Origin: Natronococcus occultus SP4
GTDB taxonomy: Archaea; Halobacteriota; Halobacteria; Halobacteriales; Natrialbaceae
NCBI RefSeq assembly: GCF_000328685.1
Contig: NC_019976.1
Coordinates: 186,001-250,000, forward strand
DNA length: 64,000 nt
Direction of reading: 5' to 3'
In this document: positions 18,180 to 25,552 of the stretch, piece by piece
How positions within the stretch are numbered: position 1 is the first letter of the stretch
Layout: each line of letters opens with the position of its first letter
Program-made: the position numbers and the translations under genes
Notes under the pieces: model-generated
The model's input: the letters and a program-made list of their open reading frames with translations, nothing else
Told to the model about the DNA's origin: nothing
Databases searched by the model: none

Positions 18180-18381
18180 GCGGATCGGCCGATCGTCGCG
18201 ATCGACGGCTGTCCGCTCGAGTGTACCCGACAGTGTCTCGCCCGACACGACGTGGAACCGGATCGGCACTACGTCCTCGCCGAAGAGAGTTCCAAAGGAG
18301 TACCACGCCGACGACGAGGGCGCTGACAAGCTGTTCCGCGAGTGTCGAACGGAGATCGAAGCCCTCGACGGCGAGGCGTAG
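18180..18381 (+). pseudogene. remnant of a DGC-domain (putative zinc-binding) protein
   Basis: Two frames together give the C-terminal half of a DGC protein. From 18180 the first frame reads A-D-R-P-I-V-A-I-D-G-C-P-L-E-C-T-R-Q-C-L-A-R-H-D and on to H-Y-V-L; after about 18285 the homology continues in another frame, E-Y-H-A-D-D-E-G-A-D-K-L-F from 18298, ending A-L-D-G-E-A and TAG at 18379. The D-G-C motif and the two further cysteines are intact, but the N-terminal half with the first C-x2-C is absent and the reading frame is broken. No start codon serves both parts. DGC proteins are small cysteine-rich, probably metal-binding proteins often found beside anaerobic or denitrification genes. Confidence 0.75.
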
Positions 18382-18433
18382 TCCGAACCCGTTCGGCCGA
18401 ACGCCCAATCGGGAGCGGGCCGAACGATCGCGT

Positions 18434-18667
18434 ATGTCCCACCACGACGCAGAACGGGTTCTCGACGTCCGCGAGATCGACGGCCCGCCGTTCGCGGACA
18501 TTTCGAGTGCGCTGACCGACCTCGAGGACGACGAACGGCTCCGGCTGATCGCACCGTTCGAACCGCGCCCGCTCTACGACGTCCTCGAGGAGCGAGGATT
18601 CGAGTACGACTGTGAGCAGACGGCCGACGGACTGTTCCGGATACTGATCGCCGACTCCCTCGAGTAG
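18434..18667 (+). CDS. DUF2249 domain protein (first of three)
   Basis: 77 residues from ATG at 18434. The DUF2249 pattern is complete: L-D-V-R-E-I-D at the start, L-R-L-I-A-P-F-E-P-R-P-L-Y-D-V-L in the middle and G-F-E-Y at the third strand. DUF2249 is a small alpha/beta fold resembling TusA-like sulfur carriers but without their cysteine; members cluster with nitrite/nitric oxide and hemerythrin-type genes in bacteria and haloarchaea. The function is unknown. It lies 52 bases after the DGC remnant on the same strand. Confidence 0.85.
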   Translation: MSHHDAERVLDVREIDGPPFADISSALTDLEDDERLRLIAPFEPRPLYDVLEERGFEYDCEQTADGLFRILIADSLE

Positions 18668-18780
18668 CCGACCGCTCCGGCGAGGAGCCGTTCTCCGGGG
18701 TCGACGGCCGCGCCGTCGCCACTGACGGCGAACGTGTTCGTCCCAATCTGCATACCGACGCGGCGACTACCTCGAATCGT

Positions 18781-19014
18781 ATGCCACGACTCGACGTCCG
18801 CGAGATCCCGCCCGTGAACAGACATCCGACCATCCACGACGCCTTCGCGGAGCTCGACCCCGGCGAGGAGCTGACGATCGTCAACGACCACGAGCCAAAG
18901 CCACTGTTCTACGAGTTCCAGGCCGAGGTCGAGGCGTTCGACGCCGACGGCTACAGCGTCGAGCGGGTCGCCGACGAGAAGTTCGTCGCGACGTTCCCGA
19001 AGCGCGCAGACTGA
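18781..19014 (+). CDS. DUF2249 domain protein (second of three)
   Basis: 77 residues. L-D-V-R-E-I-P-P, then E-E-L-T-I-V-N-D-H-E-P-K-P-L-F-Y-E-F-Q-A-E and F-V-A-T-F-P-K. It has the N-D-H-E/D-P-x-P-L motif typical of the main DUF2249 group, in which the His is conserved, whereas the first copy has A-P-F-E-P and the third Q-R-N-D-R-A-P. This copy therefore looks closest to the family consensus. It is 122 bases upstream of the polytopic membrane protein gene on the same strand. Confidence 0.88.
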   Translation: MPRLDVREIPPVNRHPTIHDAFAELDPGEELTIVNDHEPKPLFYEFQAEVEAFDADGYSVERVADEKFVATFPKRAD

Positions 19015-19136
19015 TCGCGGCCGACGGGACGACCGCCTTCTCAGTCGGGCCACGAGCCCGCGGTTCGGCCGTGATCGCGTCCCGTACGAACGTGTTCGGA
19101 TCCAACGGGAAGGTCCCGTGGCCCCTCGGTACGGGT

Positions 19137-20504
19137 ATGAACGTTCCCGACGGCGTACGGACCGATCGCGGACCGCCGATGACGATCCCGTTCCAGCATT
19201 TCGTCGTCGCGCTCGGGTTTCTGGTCGCCGGCTCCGTCGGCGGCGTCCTGCTGGCGCTGGCGTCGCTGCCCGGGCTGGGGTCGCCGGCGTACGCCCACCT
19301 CCTGCTCGTGGGCTGGATCTGCCTGACGATCATGGGCGCGATGACCCAGTTCGTCCCCGTCTGGTCGGGCGTCGAGATCCACTCCCGACGGCTCGCGACG
19401 GTACAGCTGTGGCTCGTCGCGGGCGGGCTCGTCGGGTTCGTCGCCTCACTGCTCGCCCTCGCGCTGGAACTCCTGCCGATCTTCGCCGCGGTCATGCTCG
19501 CGGGGATCTGGCTGTTCGTCTACAACGTCGGGCGAACGCTGCTGCGGGCGCGACCGTTCGACTTCACCGAACGCCACTTCGCCGTCGCGCTCGGGTCGTT
19601 CGCCGCGCTCGCGCCGCTGGGGTTCGTCCTCGCCGTCGATTTCACCGTACCCGTCCTCGATTCGGCGTCGCTCGCCCGGGGCGACGTGCTCGCGACGCAC
19701 GTCACCCTCGCGGTGTTCGGGGCGGTGACCGCGACCGTGATCGGCGCGATCGCACAGCTCAGCGCGATGTTCACCCAGACCGAGTCTGACCCCCTCTATC
19801 GGGGCCTCGAGACCGTCGAACAGGCGACGTTCCCGCTCGGGCTGGTCCTGCTGGCGCTTGGCCGCGGCGCCGACTCGGCGACGATCGCGACGGTCGGCGG
19901 CGTCGGCGTCCTCGTCGGCCTGCTCGCGATCGCGCTGCTCCTCGTTCGCCGGCTGGCGGCCTCGTCGACCGACGCCAGTCCGATGACCGACCGCTACTGG
20001 ATCGTCGCCGCCGCGCTGTTCGCCTGGATCGGGCTCGCGACGCCCGCGTGGCTGCTCGACTCGACCGGCCCCGAGACCCTGCTCGGCTACCCCGAGGCGA
20101 CCGCCGTCCTCGTGATCGGCGTCTTCGGTTTCGTCGTCGTCGGTACCCTCTACCACGTGATCCCGTTTATCATCTGGATCGAACGCTACAGCGACCGCCT
20201 CGGCCTCGAGGACGTCCCCATGATCGACGACCTCTACAGTCGCCGGCTCGAACGGGCCGACCTCGCGGCGACCGGGCTCGGCGCCGCGGGAATGATGGTC
20301 GGCGAGGTCCTCGGACTCGGGAGTGCGGTCGTCGCCGGATCGACCGCGCTTCTGGGTCTCGGCTTCTGTCTGTTCGTAGCCAACATGGTCCTGACCGTCC
20401 ACCGCCACGGACCGCGCGGGCTTGGGCACGTCCTCCGTCCTCGTCTCGAACCGACGGCCGCGGAGGGAGCGGACGCACCCGAACCCGGCCACGACCGGAG
20501 ATGA
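19137..20504 (+). CDS. heme-copper-oxidase subunit I-like polytopic membrane protein
   Basis: 455 residues from ATG at 19137 (an ATG at 19179 is an alternative). About twelve hydrophobic helices. Histidines inside or at the ends of helices: A-H-L-L-L-V-G-W (His54), A-T-H-V-T-L-A-V-F-G, and L-Y-H-V-I-P-F-I-I-W-I-E-R-Y near the C-terminus. The last motif and the general layout match a group of heme-copper-oxidase/NnrS-like membrane proteins encoded in denitrification regions; the Cu_B and active-site histidine set of a true terminal oxidase is not evident to me. It could bind heme or handle nitric oxide, but this is inference. Neighbouring DUF2249 genes support a nitrogen-oxide or low-oxygen link. 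Confidence 0.68.
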   Translation: MNVPDGVRTDRGPPMTIPFQHFVVALGFLVAGSVGGVLLALASLPGLGSPAYAHLLLVGWICLTIMGAMTQFVPVWSGVEIHSRRLATVQLWLVAGGLVGFVASLLALALELLPIFAAVMLAGIWLFVYNVGRTLLRARPFDFTERHFAVALGSFAALAPLGFVLAVDFTVPVLDSASLARGDVLATHVTLAVFGAVTATVIGAIAQLSAMFTQTESDPLYRGLETVEQATFPLGLVLLALGRGADSATIATVGGVGVLVGLLAIALLLVRRLAASSTDASPMTDRYWIVAAALFAWIGLATPAWLLDSTGPETLLGYPEATAVLVIGVFGFVVVGTLYHVIPFIIWIERYSDRLGLEDVPMIDDLYSRRLERADLAATGLGAAGMMVGEVLGLGSAVVAGSTALLGLGFCLFVANMVLTVHRHGPRGLGHVLRPRLEPTAAEGADAPEPGHDRR

Positions 20505-20575
20505 GTCCGTCCTCGCGGTCGGAGCCGAACTGGTTCGTGACGAGATAGAGGTCCGGGGCGATCCAACGGCCAAGT

Positions 20576-20839
20576 ATGGCGAGCCACCGATCCGTCGTCG
20601 ACCGAACCGACGCCCCGACCGACCGCCAGCGCACGGTACTCGACGTTCGCTCGCTGGGCCCCCCAGAACCGCTCCAGCGAACGCTTGAAACGTTGGCCGA
20701 GCTTCCCGACGAGGACGTCCTCGTCCAGCGAAACGACCGCGCACCCCAGTTTCTGTACCCGAAACTCGAAGATCGGGGGTACGTCTACGAGACGGTCGAA
20801 ACGGACGACGAAGTCGTTACGGTCGTCTGGCGTGCGTGA
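20576..20839 (+). CDS. DUF2249 domain protein (third of three)
   Basis: 87 residues with a 20-residue N-terminal extension. L-D-V-R-S-L-G-P-P-E-P-L is the first strand and helix, E-D-V-L-V-Q-R-N-D-R-A-P-Q-F-L-Y-P-K-L replaces the usual N-D-H-D-P-x-P-L stretch, and G-Y-V-Y-E-T follows. It begins 71 bases after the membrane protein gene, so 18434-20839 could form one transcription unit. Confidence 0.8.
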   Translation: MASHRSVVDRTDAPTDRQRTVLDVRSLGPPEPLQRTLETLAELPDEDVLVQRNDRAPQFLYPKLEDRGYVYETVETDDEVVTVVWRA

Positions 20840-21160
20840 CGAAGGCGACCGTCTGGCCGTCAGTGTCCCCGGGAGCGGTTGCGAACGCCCCCTGAAGCAG
20901 TGAATCTTAGATGAGAGTGTTAGATTAGAATCTATGATAAGTGCGAGAGTTATCGAGAGCCTCCACGGCGGCACCTGGGCCGACCGAGCGGAGACGACCG
21001 CCGACAGCGACCGACGCTGACGCCGTCGGAGCCGCGAATTCGGCGGTCTTCTCGGTACGGTCGGTGTCGCCATCCGTATTTGTCCAGTTTCGGTTCGCAT
21101 ATATCGAGTTCAATCAGACATTCGTAAGGTTCTAGTACGGAGTCTGAGTCAGACCACGTA
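20840..21160. other. intergenic region upstream of Lrp-type regulator
   Basis: 321 bases without a convincing gene. It contains the perfect palindrome at 20921-20934 and an AT-rich segment CATATATCGA (21098-21107), the best TATA candidate for the Lrp gene. Confidence 0.5.
20921..20934. promoter_or_regulatory. 14-bp palindrome TAGATT-ag-AATCTA
   Basis: Perfect 6-bp inverted repeat with a 2-base centre in an AT-rich patch 227 bases before the Lrp/AsnC-type gene and 81 bases after the third DUF2249 gene. It may be an operator or part of a transcription end; nothing in the sequence decides. Confidence 0.35.
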
Positions 21161-21625
21161 ATGACCTACGAATACCTGAACGAGGAACTGGTGAACGAAC
21201 TGCTCGGGGACGGCCGCGCGAGTCTCCGGAGTCTGGCCGAAGAGCTCGACGTCTCCGTGACGACCGTCTCTAACCGCCTCTCCGATCTCGAGGAGGACGG
21301 CGTCATCCGGGGGTATACGCCGGTCGTCGACTACGGCGCCGTCGGCTACGACGTCACCGCGGTAATGCAGCTCAAAGTCGAGGGCGACGCCCTCGCCGAA
21401 ATCACCGAGACCCTACGAGAACACCCGCAGATGGTCTCCGTCTACGAGGTCACCGGCGACTACGACGTGATCGCGATCGGGAAGTTCAAAGACACCGACG
21501 ACATGAACGATCAGATCAAGGCGCTGATCACCGACCCGGACATCAACCAGTCGAACACCAGCATCGCGCTCAACGCCGTCGCCGAGAACGAACAGTTCGA
21601 GCTCGAGACCGAAGCCGACGACTAA
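21161..21625 (+). CDS. Lrp/AsnC family transcriptional regulator
   Basis: 154 residues. N-terminal winged helix (about 1-60) with [20 protein letters not shown], then the RAM effector domain with [14 protein letters not shown] and [13 protein letters not shown]. This subtype closely resembles the haloarchaeal Lrp proteins often encoded beside glutamine synthetase; no glnA is present here. Lrp proteins sense amino acids and act as dimers or octamers on promoter DNA. Autoregulation is common in the family. Confidence 0.92.
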   Translation: MTYEYLNEELVNELLGDGRASLRSLAEELDVSVTTVSNRLSDLEEDGVIRGYTPVVDYGAVGYDVTAVMQLKVEGDALAEITETLREHPQMVSVYEVTGDYDVIAIGKFKDTDDMNDQIKALITDPDINQSNTSIALNAVAENEQFELETEADD

Positions 21626-21676
21626 TCGGGAGAGTCGCTCGAGATTACGCCGCGGCCGGCGACCGGTCGCGGCGTC

Positions 21677-21955
21677 TCACTTTTCGTCGAGTCGCTTCGA
21701 GAGCCGATCGAACCGCTCCTGCAGACGATCGCGACGCTCACGCTCGCGCTCCGGTCGGTGTTCGGGGTCGACGATCCCCCCGTCGGAAATCGTCGCGTCG
21801 AACAGCGCCCCCTCGTGGCGACACGCCTCGGGAAGCGTCTCGACGTCGACGTCTAACTGGTCGACGACGTCACCGTCTTCCTCGAGGAGGACGACGGCGG
21901 TCGTTCCGTCGACGATGCGATCGACGACGCAGGTAACGGGGCCGTCGGCGGTCAT
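21677..21955 (-). CDS. DUF3006 domain protein
   Basis: 92 residues. The N-terminal 65 residues fit DUF3006: V-V-D-R-I-V-D-G-T-T-A-V-V-L-L-E-E-D-G, then the acidic strand V-D-V-E-T-L-P-E. This is a small beta-rich domain of unknown function in bacteria and archaea. The C-terminal 25 residues are a charged helix (R-E-R-E-R-R-D-R-L-Q-E-R-F), probably a coiled coil. Convergent with the Lrp gene. Confidence 0.8.
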   Translation of the reverse strand: MTADGPVTCVVDRIVDGTTAVVLLEEDGDVVDQLDVDVETLPEACRHEGALFDATISDGGIVDPEHRPERERERRDRLQERFDRLSKRLDEK

Positions 21956-22067
21956 CGATCGATACCACCCGCCCTAGCCGTATCAACCTGTGGTGTGTCG
22001 ATCCGACGTCCTCGCAACGACCGACCGTCCCCTCGAGGACGTCCGAAAACGAGGCCCGTCCGCGACG

Positions 22068-23282
22068 TTACTCGTCCGCACGAAGCGTAGCCGTATACTC
22101 CAGATCGGCCTCGACCTCGAGACGCTCCTCGAGTGTCGGGTAGTCGTCCGCCGCCACGGTGAGGGTGTACTCGCCGTCCGGGAGTTCGAACGCCGCACGT
22201 CCCTGACCGTCGACCTCCCGGAGCTCGCTTCCGTTGGTGCCCTCGACGACGACGGTAGCGTGATCGATCGGCTCGCCGTCCCCGTCCCGGACGACCACCG
22301 TCAGTTCGTTCATCCCGTCGTCCTCCGCCTCGAGCACTATCGTCTGCTCCGTGGGACCGTCGACGGCGACCGTCTCGGTCGTCGCGTCGTAGCCGTCGGC
22401 CTCGGTAGTCAGCGTGTGGTTCCCGTCCTCGAGATCGAACTCGACCCGTCCTCGGTCGTCGACCGTCTGCGTCTCGCCCCAGCCGAACAGCCCGGCGTCC
22501 TCGGCTTCGACGGTGGCGTGATCGATCGGCTCGCCGTCCTCGTCCTGAACCGCCACCCGAAGCGACTCGGATGCGTCCTCGTCGGTCTCGTTACCGGTGT
22601 CCGTCTCGTTGCCGGTGTCGGTCTCGTTACCAGTGTCAGACTCGTTGCCGGTGTCGGTCTCGTTGCCAGCGTCAGTTTCGTTGCCGGCGTCAGCGTCCGT
22701 CTCGTTCGCTTCGGACTCGTTGGCCTCGGTCGACTCATTCGCCGAGTCGTCGTCCGTCTCTTCGGTCTCGAACTCCCCGTCGGCCTCGAAGTCGACGACC
22801 TCGAGTTCGTACTCGGCGGTCGCCTCGCAGTTGTTGAGTTCGAGCGAGTACACCGCGTCGTCCTCGCCGGGCGCGGGACCGTCGACGCCCGCACTCGTGG
22901 TCGAGGAGAGCTCGGTCCCGTCCGCGTCGTACACGCGGGCCGTCAGATCGAGCGTCAGCTCCGCCCCGCTGTCGTTGGCAAGCATGACGTGAGCGTGGCA
23001 CGTCTCGGCCGGCGGGTCACCCATCCAGGAGAACGTCTCCTGAACCACCTCGAGGTGGAACTCGGCGTCCTCCGACAGCAGAACCTCTCCCGGCATCGAT
23101 TCGTCCTCGTGGACATCCGACTCCTCCCCGGGATCGACCTCGGTTGTAGTATCGTCGTCCGCGTCCTCGTCGGACCCGCTTTCGTCCGCCGACCCTTCAT
23201 CGTCCCCGAGCGCGCTACAGCCAGCGAGAATCGCGGCAAGCGAGACACTCGTGGCCGTGAACTCCCGGCGATCTAGCTCCAT
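22068..23282 (-). CDS. Tat lipoprotein with sequon repeat and two carboxypeptidase-regulatory-like domains
   Basis: 404 residues from ATG at 23282; the frame stays open upstream but M-E-L-D-R-R-E-F-T is the Tat signal, with lipobox L-A-G-C (Cys22). Residues 23-55 are an acidic linker; 56-164 are a domain shared with the lipoprotein at 3024-4160 (Cys95, Cys152, N-C-E-A-T-A-E-Y-E). Residues 182-233 hold nine N-E-T/N-E-S N-glycosylation sequons, mostly every six residues. Two beta-sandwich domains follow (about 241-320 and 325-404), each starting V-x-V-x-D-x-D-G-E-P-I-D-H-A-T-V, the pattern of carboxypeptidase-regulatory-like/PEGA domains. Probably a glycosylated surface protein; ligand unknown. 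Confidence 0.78.
   Translation of the reverse strand: MELDRREFTATSVSLAAILAGCSALGDDEGSADESGSDEDADDDTTTEVDPGEESDVHEDESMPGEVLLSEDAEFHLEVVQETFSWMGDPPAETCHAHVMLANDSGAELTLDLTARVYDADGTELSSTTSAGVDGPAPGEDDAVYSLELNNCEATAEYELEVVDFEADGEFETEETDDDSANESTEANESEANETDADAGNETDAGNETDTGNESDTGNETDTGNETDTGNETDEDASESLRVAVQDEDGEPIDHATVEAEDAGLFGWGETQTVDDRGRVEFDLEDGNHTLTTEADGYDATTETVAVDGPTEQTIVLEAEDDGMNELTVVVRDGDGEPIDHATVVVEGTNGSELREVDGQGRAAFELPDGEYTLTVAADDYPTLEERLEVEADLEYTATLRADE
22584..22688 (-). repeat. 18-bp tandem repeat coding for Asn-Glu-Thr-Asp-x-Gly
   Basis: About six imperfect 18-base units inside the lipoprotein gene, each coding N-E-T/S-D-T/A-G. Third positions vary between units (GTTACCGGTGTC versus GTTGCCGGTGTC and so on), so the array has been kept at the protein level for some time rather than being a recent slippage product. 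Confidence 0.8.
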
Positions 23283-23982
23283 ACCTCCCTCGTCAGCTCC
23301 CGTCCGTCCTCGATTCCGTGCCAGTACATCGAAGCTATGTGGACTGTTCGAGACTCGATAATATTTAGCGCATCGATCGACTGCTCCGACGGCCAAGCGA
23401 CCGAAAGACTCCACTGCGTCGTTTCGAACTGCTACTCGACGGAAGACGACGCAACCGAACCGTTGTGCAATCGTCGACAACCGAGAGAGGCCAAAGATCG
23501 AACGCCAAGGCTTCGAACACCGACTCCGGCAAGATATCCAACATATAGGAATTCTTAATTTATCTTTTCTCGGGTATAGTGCAAGACCGTCAGTACTAAT
23601 TTTCGTCTTCGAGAGATCGATTCAGTTACTGTTCAGATCTCCCTGATAGTATTTTCGGCCTAGTTCCAATACTCGCTTCTCCAGCGGAGTTCGAATCCAT
23701 AGATCGAGAGCTTAAAGTGAGGTAGTGGCGTTGTGCCGCCCGAATATCGTCCCGAAAGCTCACCTCGGAGCTACTCGTGGCTGTCATTAGTATTTTCCTT
23801 ATTCCACAAGTACGTTCTCTATATTTCTTCAATCTATTTTATGGCACGGTCTATTACTGTGGTTCGGAACGGTTCGTGACGACGGAACCAGTCTTAAGTT
23901 TGATAGGAGCAACCGTTTCCCGGTAACCGTCGGACGCAGCGCTCGATCGTAGAAAGTCGAGTACAGCCGCTCGGAACGACAT

Positions 23983-23990
23983 CTATAAGA
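23983..23990 (+). promoter_or_regulatory. TATA box of thiolase-like gene
   Basis: CTATAAGA, predicting transcription from about 24013, seven bases before the ATG at 24020. Confidence 0.6.
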
Positions 23991-23994
23991 GAGC

Positions 23995-24011
23995 GTGGTT
24001 TGTTATACCAC
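23995..24011. promoter_or_regulatory. candidate operator GTGGT-N7-ACCAC
   Basis: A perfect 5-bp inverted repeat with a 7-base centre (ttgttat), placed between the TATA box and the start codon and over the predicted transcription start. This position is typical of archaeal repressor sites. The divergent-acting candidate regulator is the IclR gene at 25553-26320. Confidence 0.5.
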
Positions 24012-24019
24012 ACTGTGAG

Positions 24020-25210
24020 ATGGTAAGCCACGACTCTCAGCGGAGTCGATCAGAGGCATCAACGAACAGCTTCGGCGTCCCTGGCGTGGGGATGACGACG
24101 TTTACCGGAACCGACGACCGCTCGCTCGCCGAACTGCTGGAGATCGCCGCGGAGCGAGCACTCGCCGACGCCGACCTCGAGGCGTCCACGGTCGACTCGG
24201 TTCACGTTGGAAACATGGCCGCTGAAGCGTTCAACGAGACGTCGGGACTGGCGAACGCGCTAACCGCGAGCCTCGGTCTCAGCCAAGCATCGGCACGACG
24301 AATCGAAAACACGAGCGCGACGGGGGCGAGTGCAGTCCTCGACGCCGTCGACGCCGTCCGTGCCGGCCGCTCGACGGTCGCACTCGCGGTTGGTGGCGAG
24401 AAGATGTCCGCGGCCGAGACGACGGTGGCAACGGAGATTATCAGTCGAATTACCCACGCTCAGGAGTACGATCAGGGGATCACGCTTCCGTCGTTCGCGG
24501 GGCTCGCGGCCGCACAGTACCTCGATGCCCACGGGGCAACGCGGCGTGATCTCGCCCAGGTCGCAGTAAAGAACCACGCGAACGCCCGGCGGAACCGGTA
24601 CGCACAGTTCGATTCCGACGTGACCGTCACGGACGTACTGGAGTCTCCGAAGGTCGCGACGCCGCTTCGACTGTACGACTGCTGTCCCACGTCCGACGGT
24701 GCCGCTGCCGTCATCGTTACGGCCGCAAACGCCGAGGTGACCGTCGAAGCCTGCGAGAGCGCCATTGGCGTCCACGCCGTTGCGGACCGGCGAGATCCGC
24801 TCCGGATCGAGAGCGTCGCTGCCGCCGGACGCGCGGCCTACGAGGCCGCGGATACGGGTCCCGATGCGATCGACGTCGCCTGCATTCACGACGCGTTCAC
24901 GATCCTCGAGTGGCTCGAGATGGAGGAGCTCGGGTTCGCCGAGCGGGGCGAGGCCTGGCGGCTGACACGGAACGGGCGAACGGAGATCGAGGGCGACGGC
25001 AATCTCGCGGTCAACCCCGGCGGCGGCCTGAAGGCTCGCGGCCATCCTCTCGGTGCGACCGGGATCTCGCAGCTCGTCGAACTCGTCTGGCAGCTTCGAG
25101 GGGACGTTCCTGCCGATCGCGCGGTCGGTTCGCCACGGTACGGGCTCGCGATCAACGTCGCCGGCTTCGGGAACAACAGCGTCTGTACGATCGTGGAGGC
25201 GACCGGATGA
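24020..25210 (+). CDS. thiolase-fold protein lacking the nucleophilic Cys
   Basis: 396 residues, SCP2/archaeal thiolase-like length and order. At the nucleophile position the sequence reads R-I-E-N-T-S-A-T-G (Ser99), where thiolases have E-A-A-C-A-S-G. Other landmarks are kept: G-G-E-K-M, I-H-D-A-F-T-I-L-E, and G-G-G-L-K-A-R-G-H-P-L-G-A-T-G. Proteins with this loss and a DUF35 partner include the steroid side-chain aldolases (Ltp2 with the DUF35 domain of ChsH2), which cleave beta-hydroxyacyl-CoA by retro-aldol reaction instead of thiolysis. The next gene is a DUF35 protein joined by an ATGA overlap. An acyl-CoA aldolase or other non-thiolase activity is therefore my preferred reading; substrate unknown. 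Confidence 0.8.
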   Translation: MVSHDSQRSRSEASTNSFGVPGVGMTTFTGTDDRSLAELLEIAAERALADADLEASTVDSVHVGNMAAEAFNETSGLANALTASLGLSQASARRIENTSATGASAVLDAVDAVRAGRSTVALAVGGEKMSAAETTVATEIISRITHAQEYDQGITLPSFAGLAAAQYLDAHGATRRDLAQVAVKNHANARRNRYAQFDSDVTVTDVLESPKVATPLRLYDCCPTSDGAAAVIVTAANAEVTVEACESAIGVHAVADRRDPLRIESVAAAGRAAYEAADTGPDAIDVACIHDAFTILEWLEMEELGFAERGEAWRLTRNGRTEIEGDGNLAVNPGGGLKARGHPLGATGISQLVELVWQLRGDVPADRAVGSPRYGLAINVAGFGNNSVCTIVEATG

Positions 25211-25530
25211 ATACCGTTCTCGAATGTCCGGACTGCGGGCGACGAACCTTCTACGAGAAGCGCCGCTGTCTCGACTGTGGCGCCGACGACCTTCGAAGCC
25301 GCGAAGCGGGCGTCGGTACGCTCCGAGCGGTGACCGCAGTACACGTCACACCCGACGGCGTGAGCGAGCCGAATCGCCTCGGCCTCGCGTCGTTCGACGG
25401 CGACGCGAGTATCATCGCACAGCTCGAGGACGGACTGGAGCCCGGCGACCGGGTCACGCTCGAACCGTCGGTCTCCTGGGAGGACGTCGAGTCGCCGCGG
25501 CTCGTCCAAGCCAACCAAAGCCGCAGCTGA
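25207..25530 (+). CDS. DUF35 Zn-ribbon/OB-fold acyl-CoA-associated protein
   Basis: 107 residues starting at the ATGA overlap with the thiolase-like gene. N-terminal rubredoxin-like zinc ribbon: C-P-D-C at 7-10 and C-L-D-C at 21-24. The rest is a short OB fold (G-V-G-T-L-R-A-V-T-A-V-H, L-E-P-G-D-R-V-T-L-E). In archaea the DUF35 protein bridges thiolase and HMG-CoA synthase and channels acyl-CoA; in actinobacteria DUF35 domains bind Cys-less thiolase-fold aldolases. Translational coupling argues for a 1:1 complex with the upstream protein. Confidence 0.85.
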   Translation: MNTVLECPDCGRRTFYEKRRCLDCGADDLRSREAGVGTLRAVTAVHVTPDGVSEPNRLGLASFDGDASIIAQLEDGLEPGDRVTLEPSVSWEDVESPRLVQANQSRS

Positions 25531-25552
25531 ACCCGCGACACACGGGACGCCC

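Larger units (their letters stand above)
23283..24019. other. AT-richer gene-free stretch
   Basis: 737 bases without a convincing gene. The part from about 23540 to 23860 is clearly richer in A and T than its surroundings and has stop codons in all frames. It marks the border between the mixed region to the left and the catabolic genes to the right. The right end carries the thiolase-like gene's promoter. No terminal inverted repeats, transposase remnant or tRNA found. Confidence 0.6.

Noticed and set aside
22584-22688. The short-period repeat as a CRISPR-like or intergenic repeat array
   Set aside because: It is in frame within a lipoprotein gene, units are 18 bases without spacers, and it encodes a regular N-E-T-D-x-G protein repeat.
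23689-23698. GTTCGAATCC, identical to a tRNA T-loop segment, possible attachment-site tRNA fragment
   Set aside because: The flanking bases do not pair as a T-stem, there is no acceptor or anticodon arm nearby, and a similar string occurs by chance inside the lipoprotein gene at about 3468.
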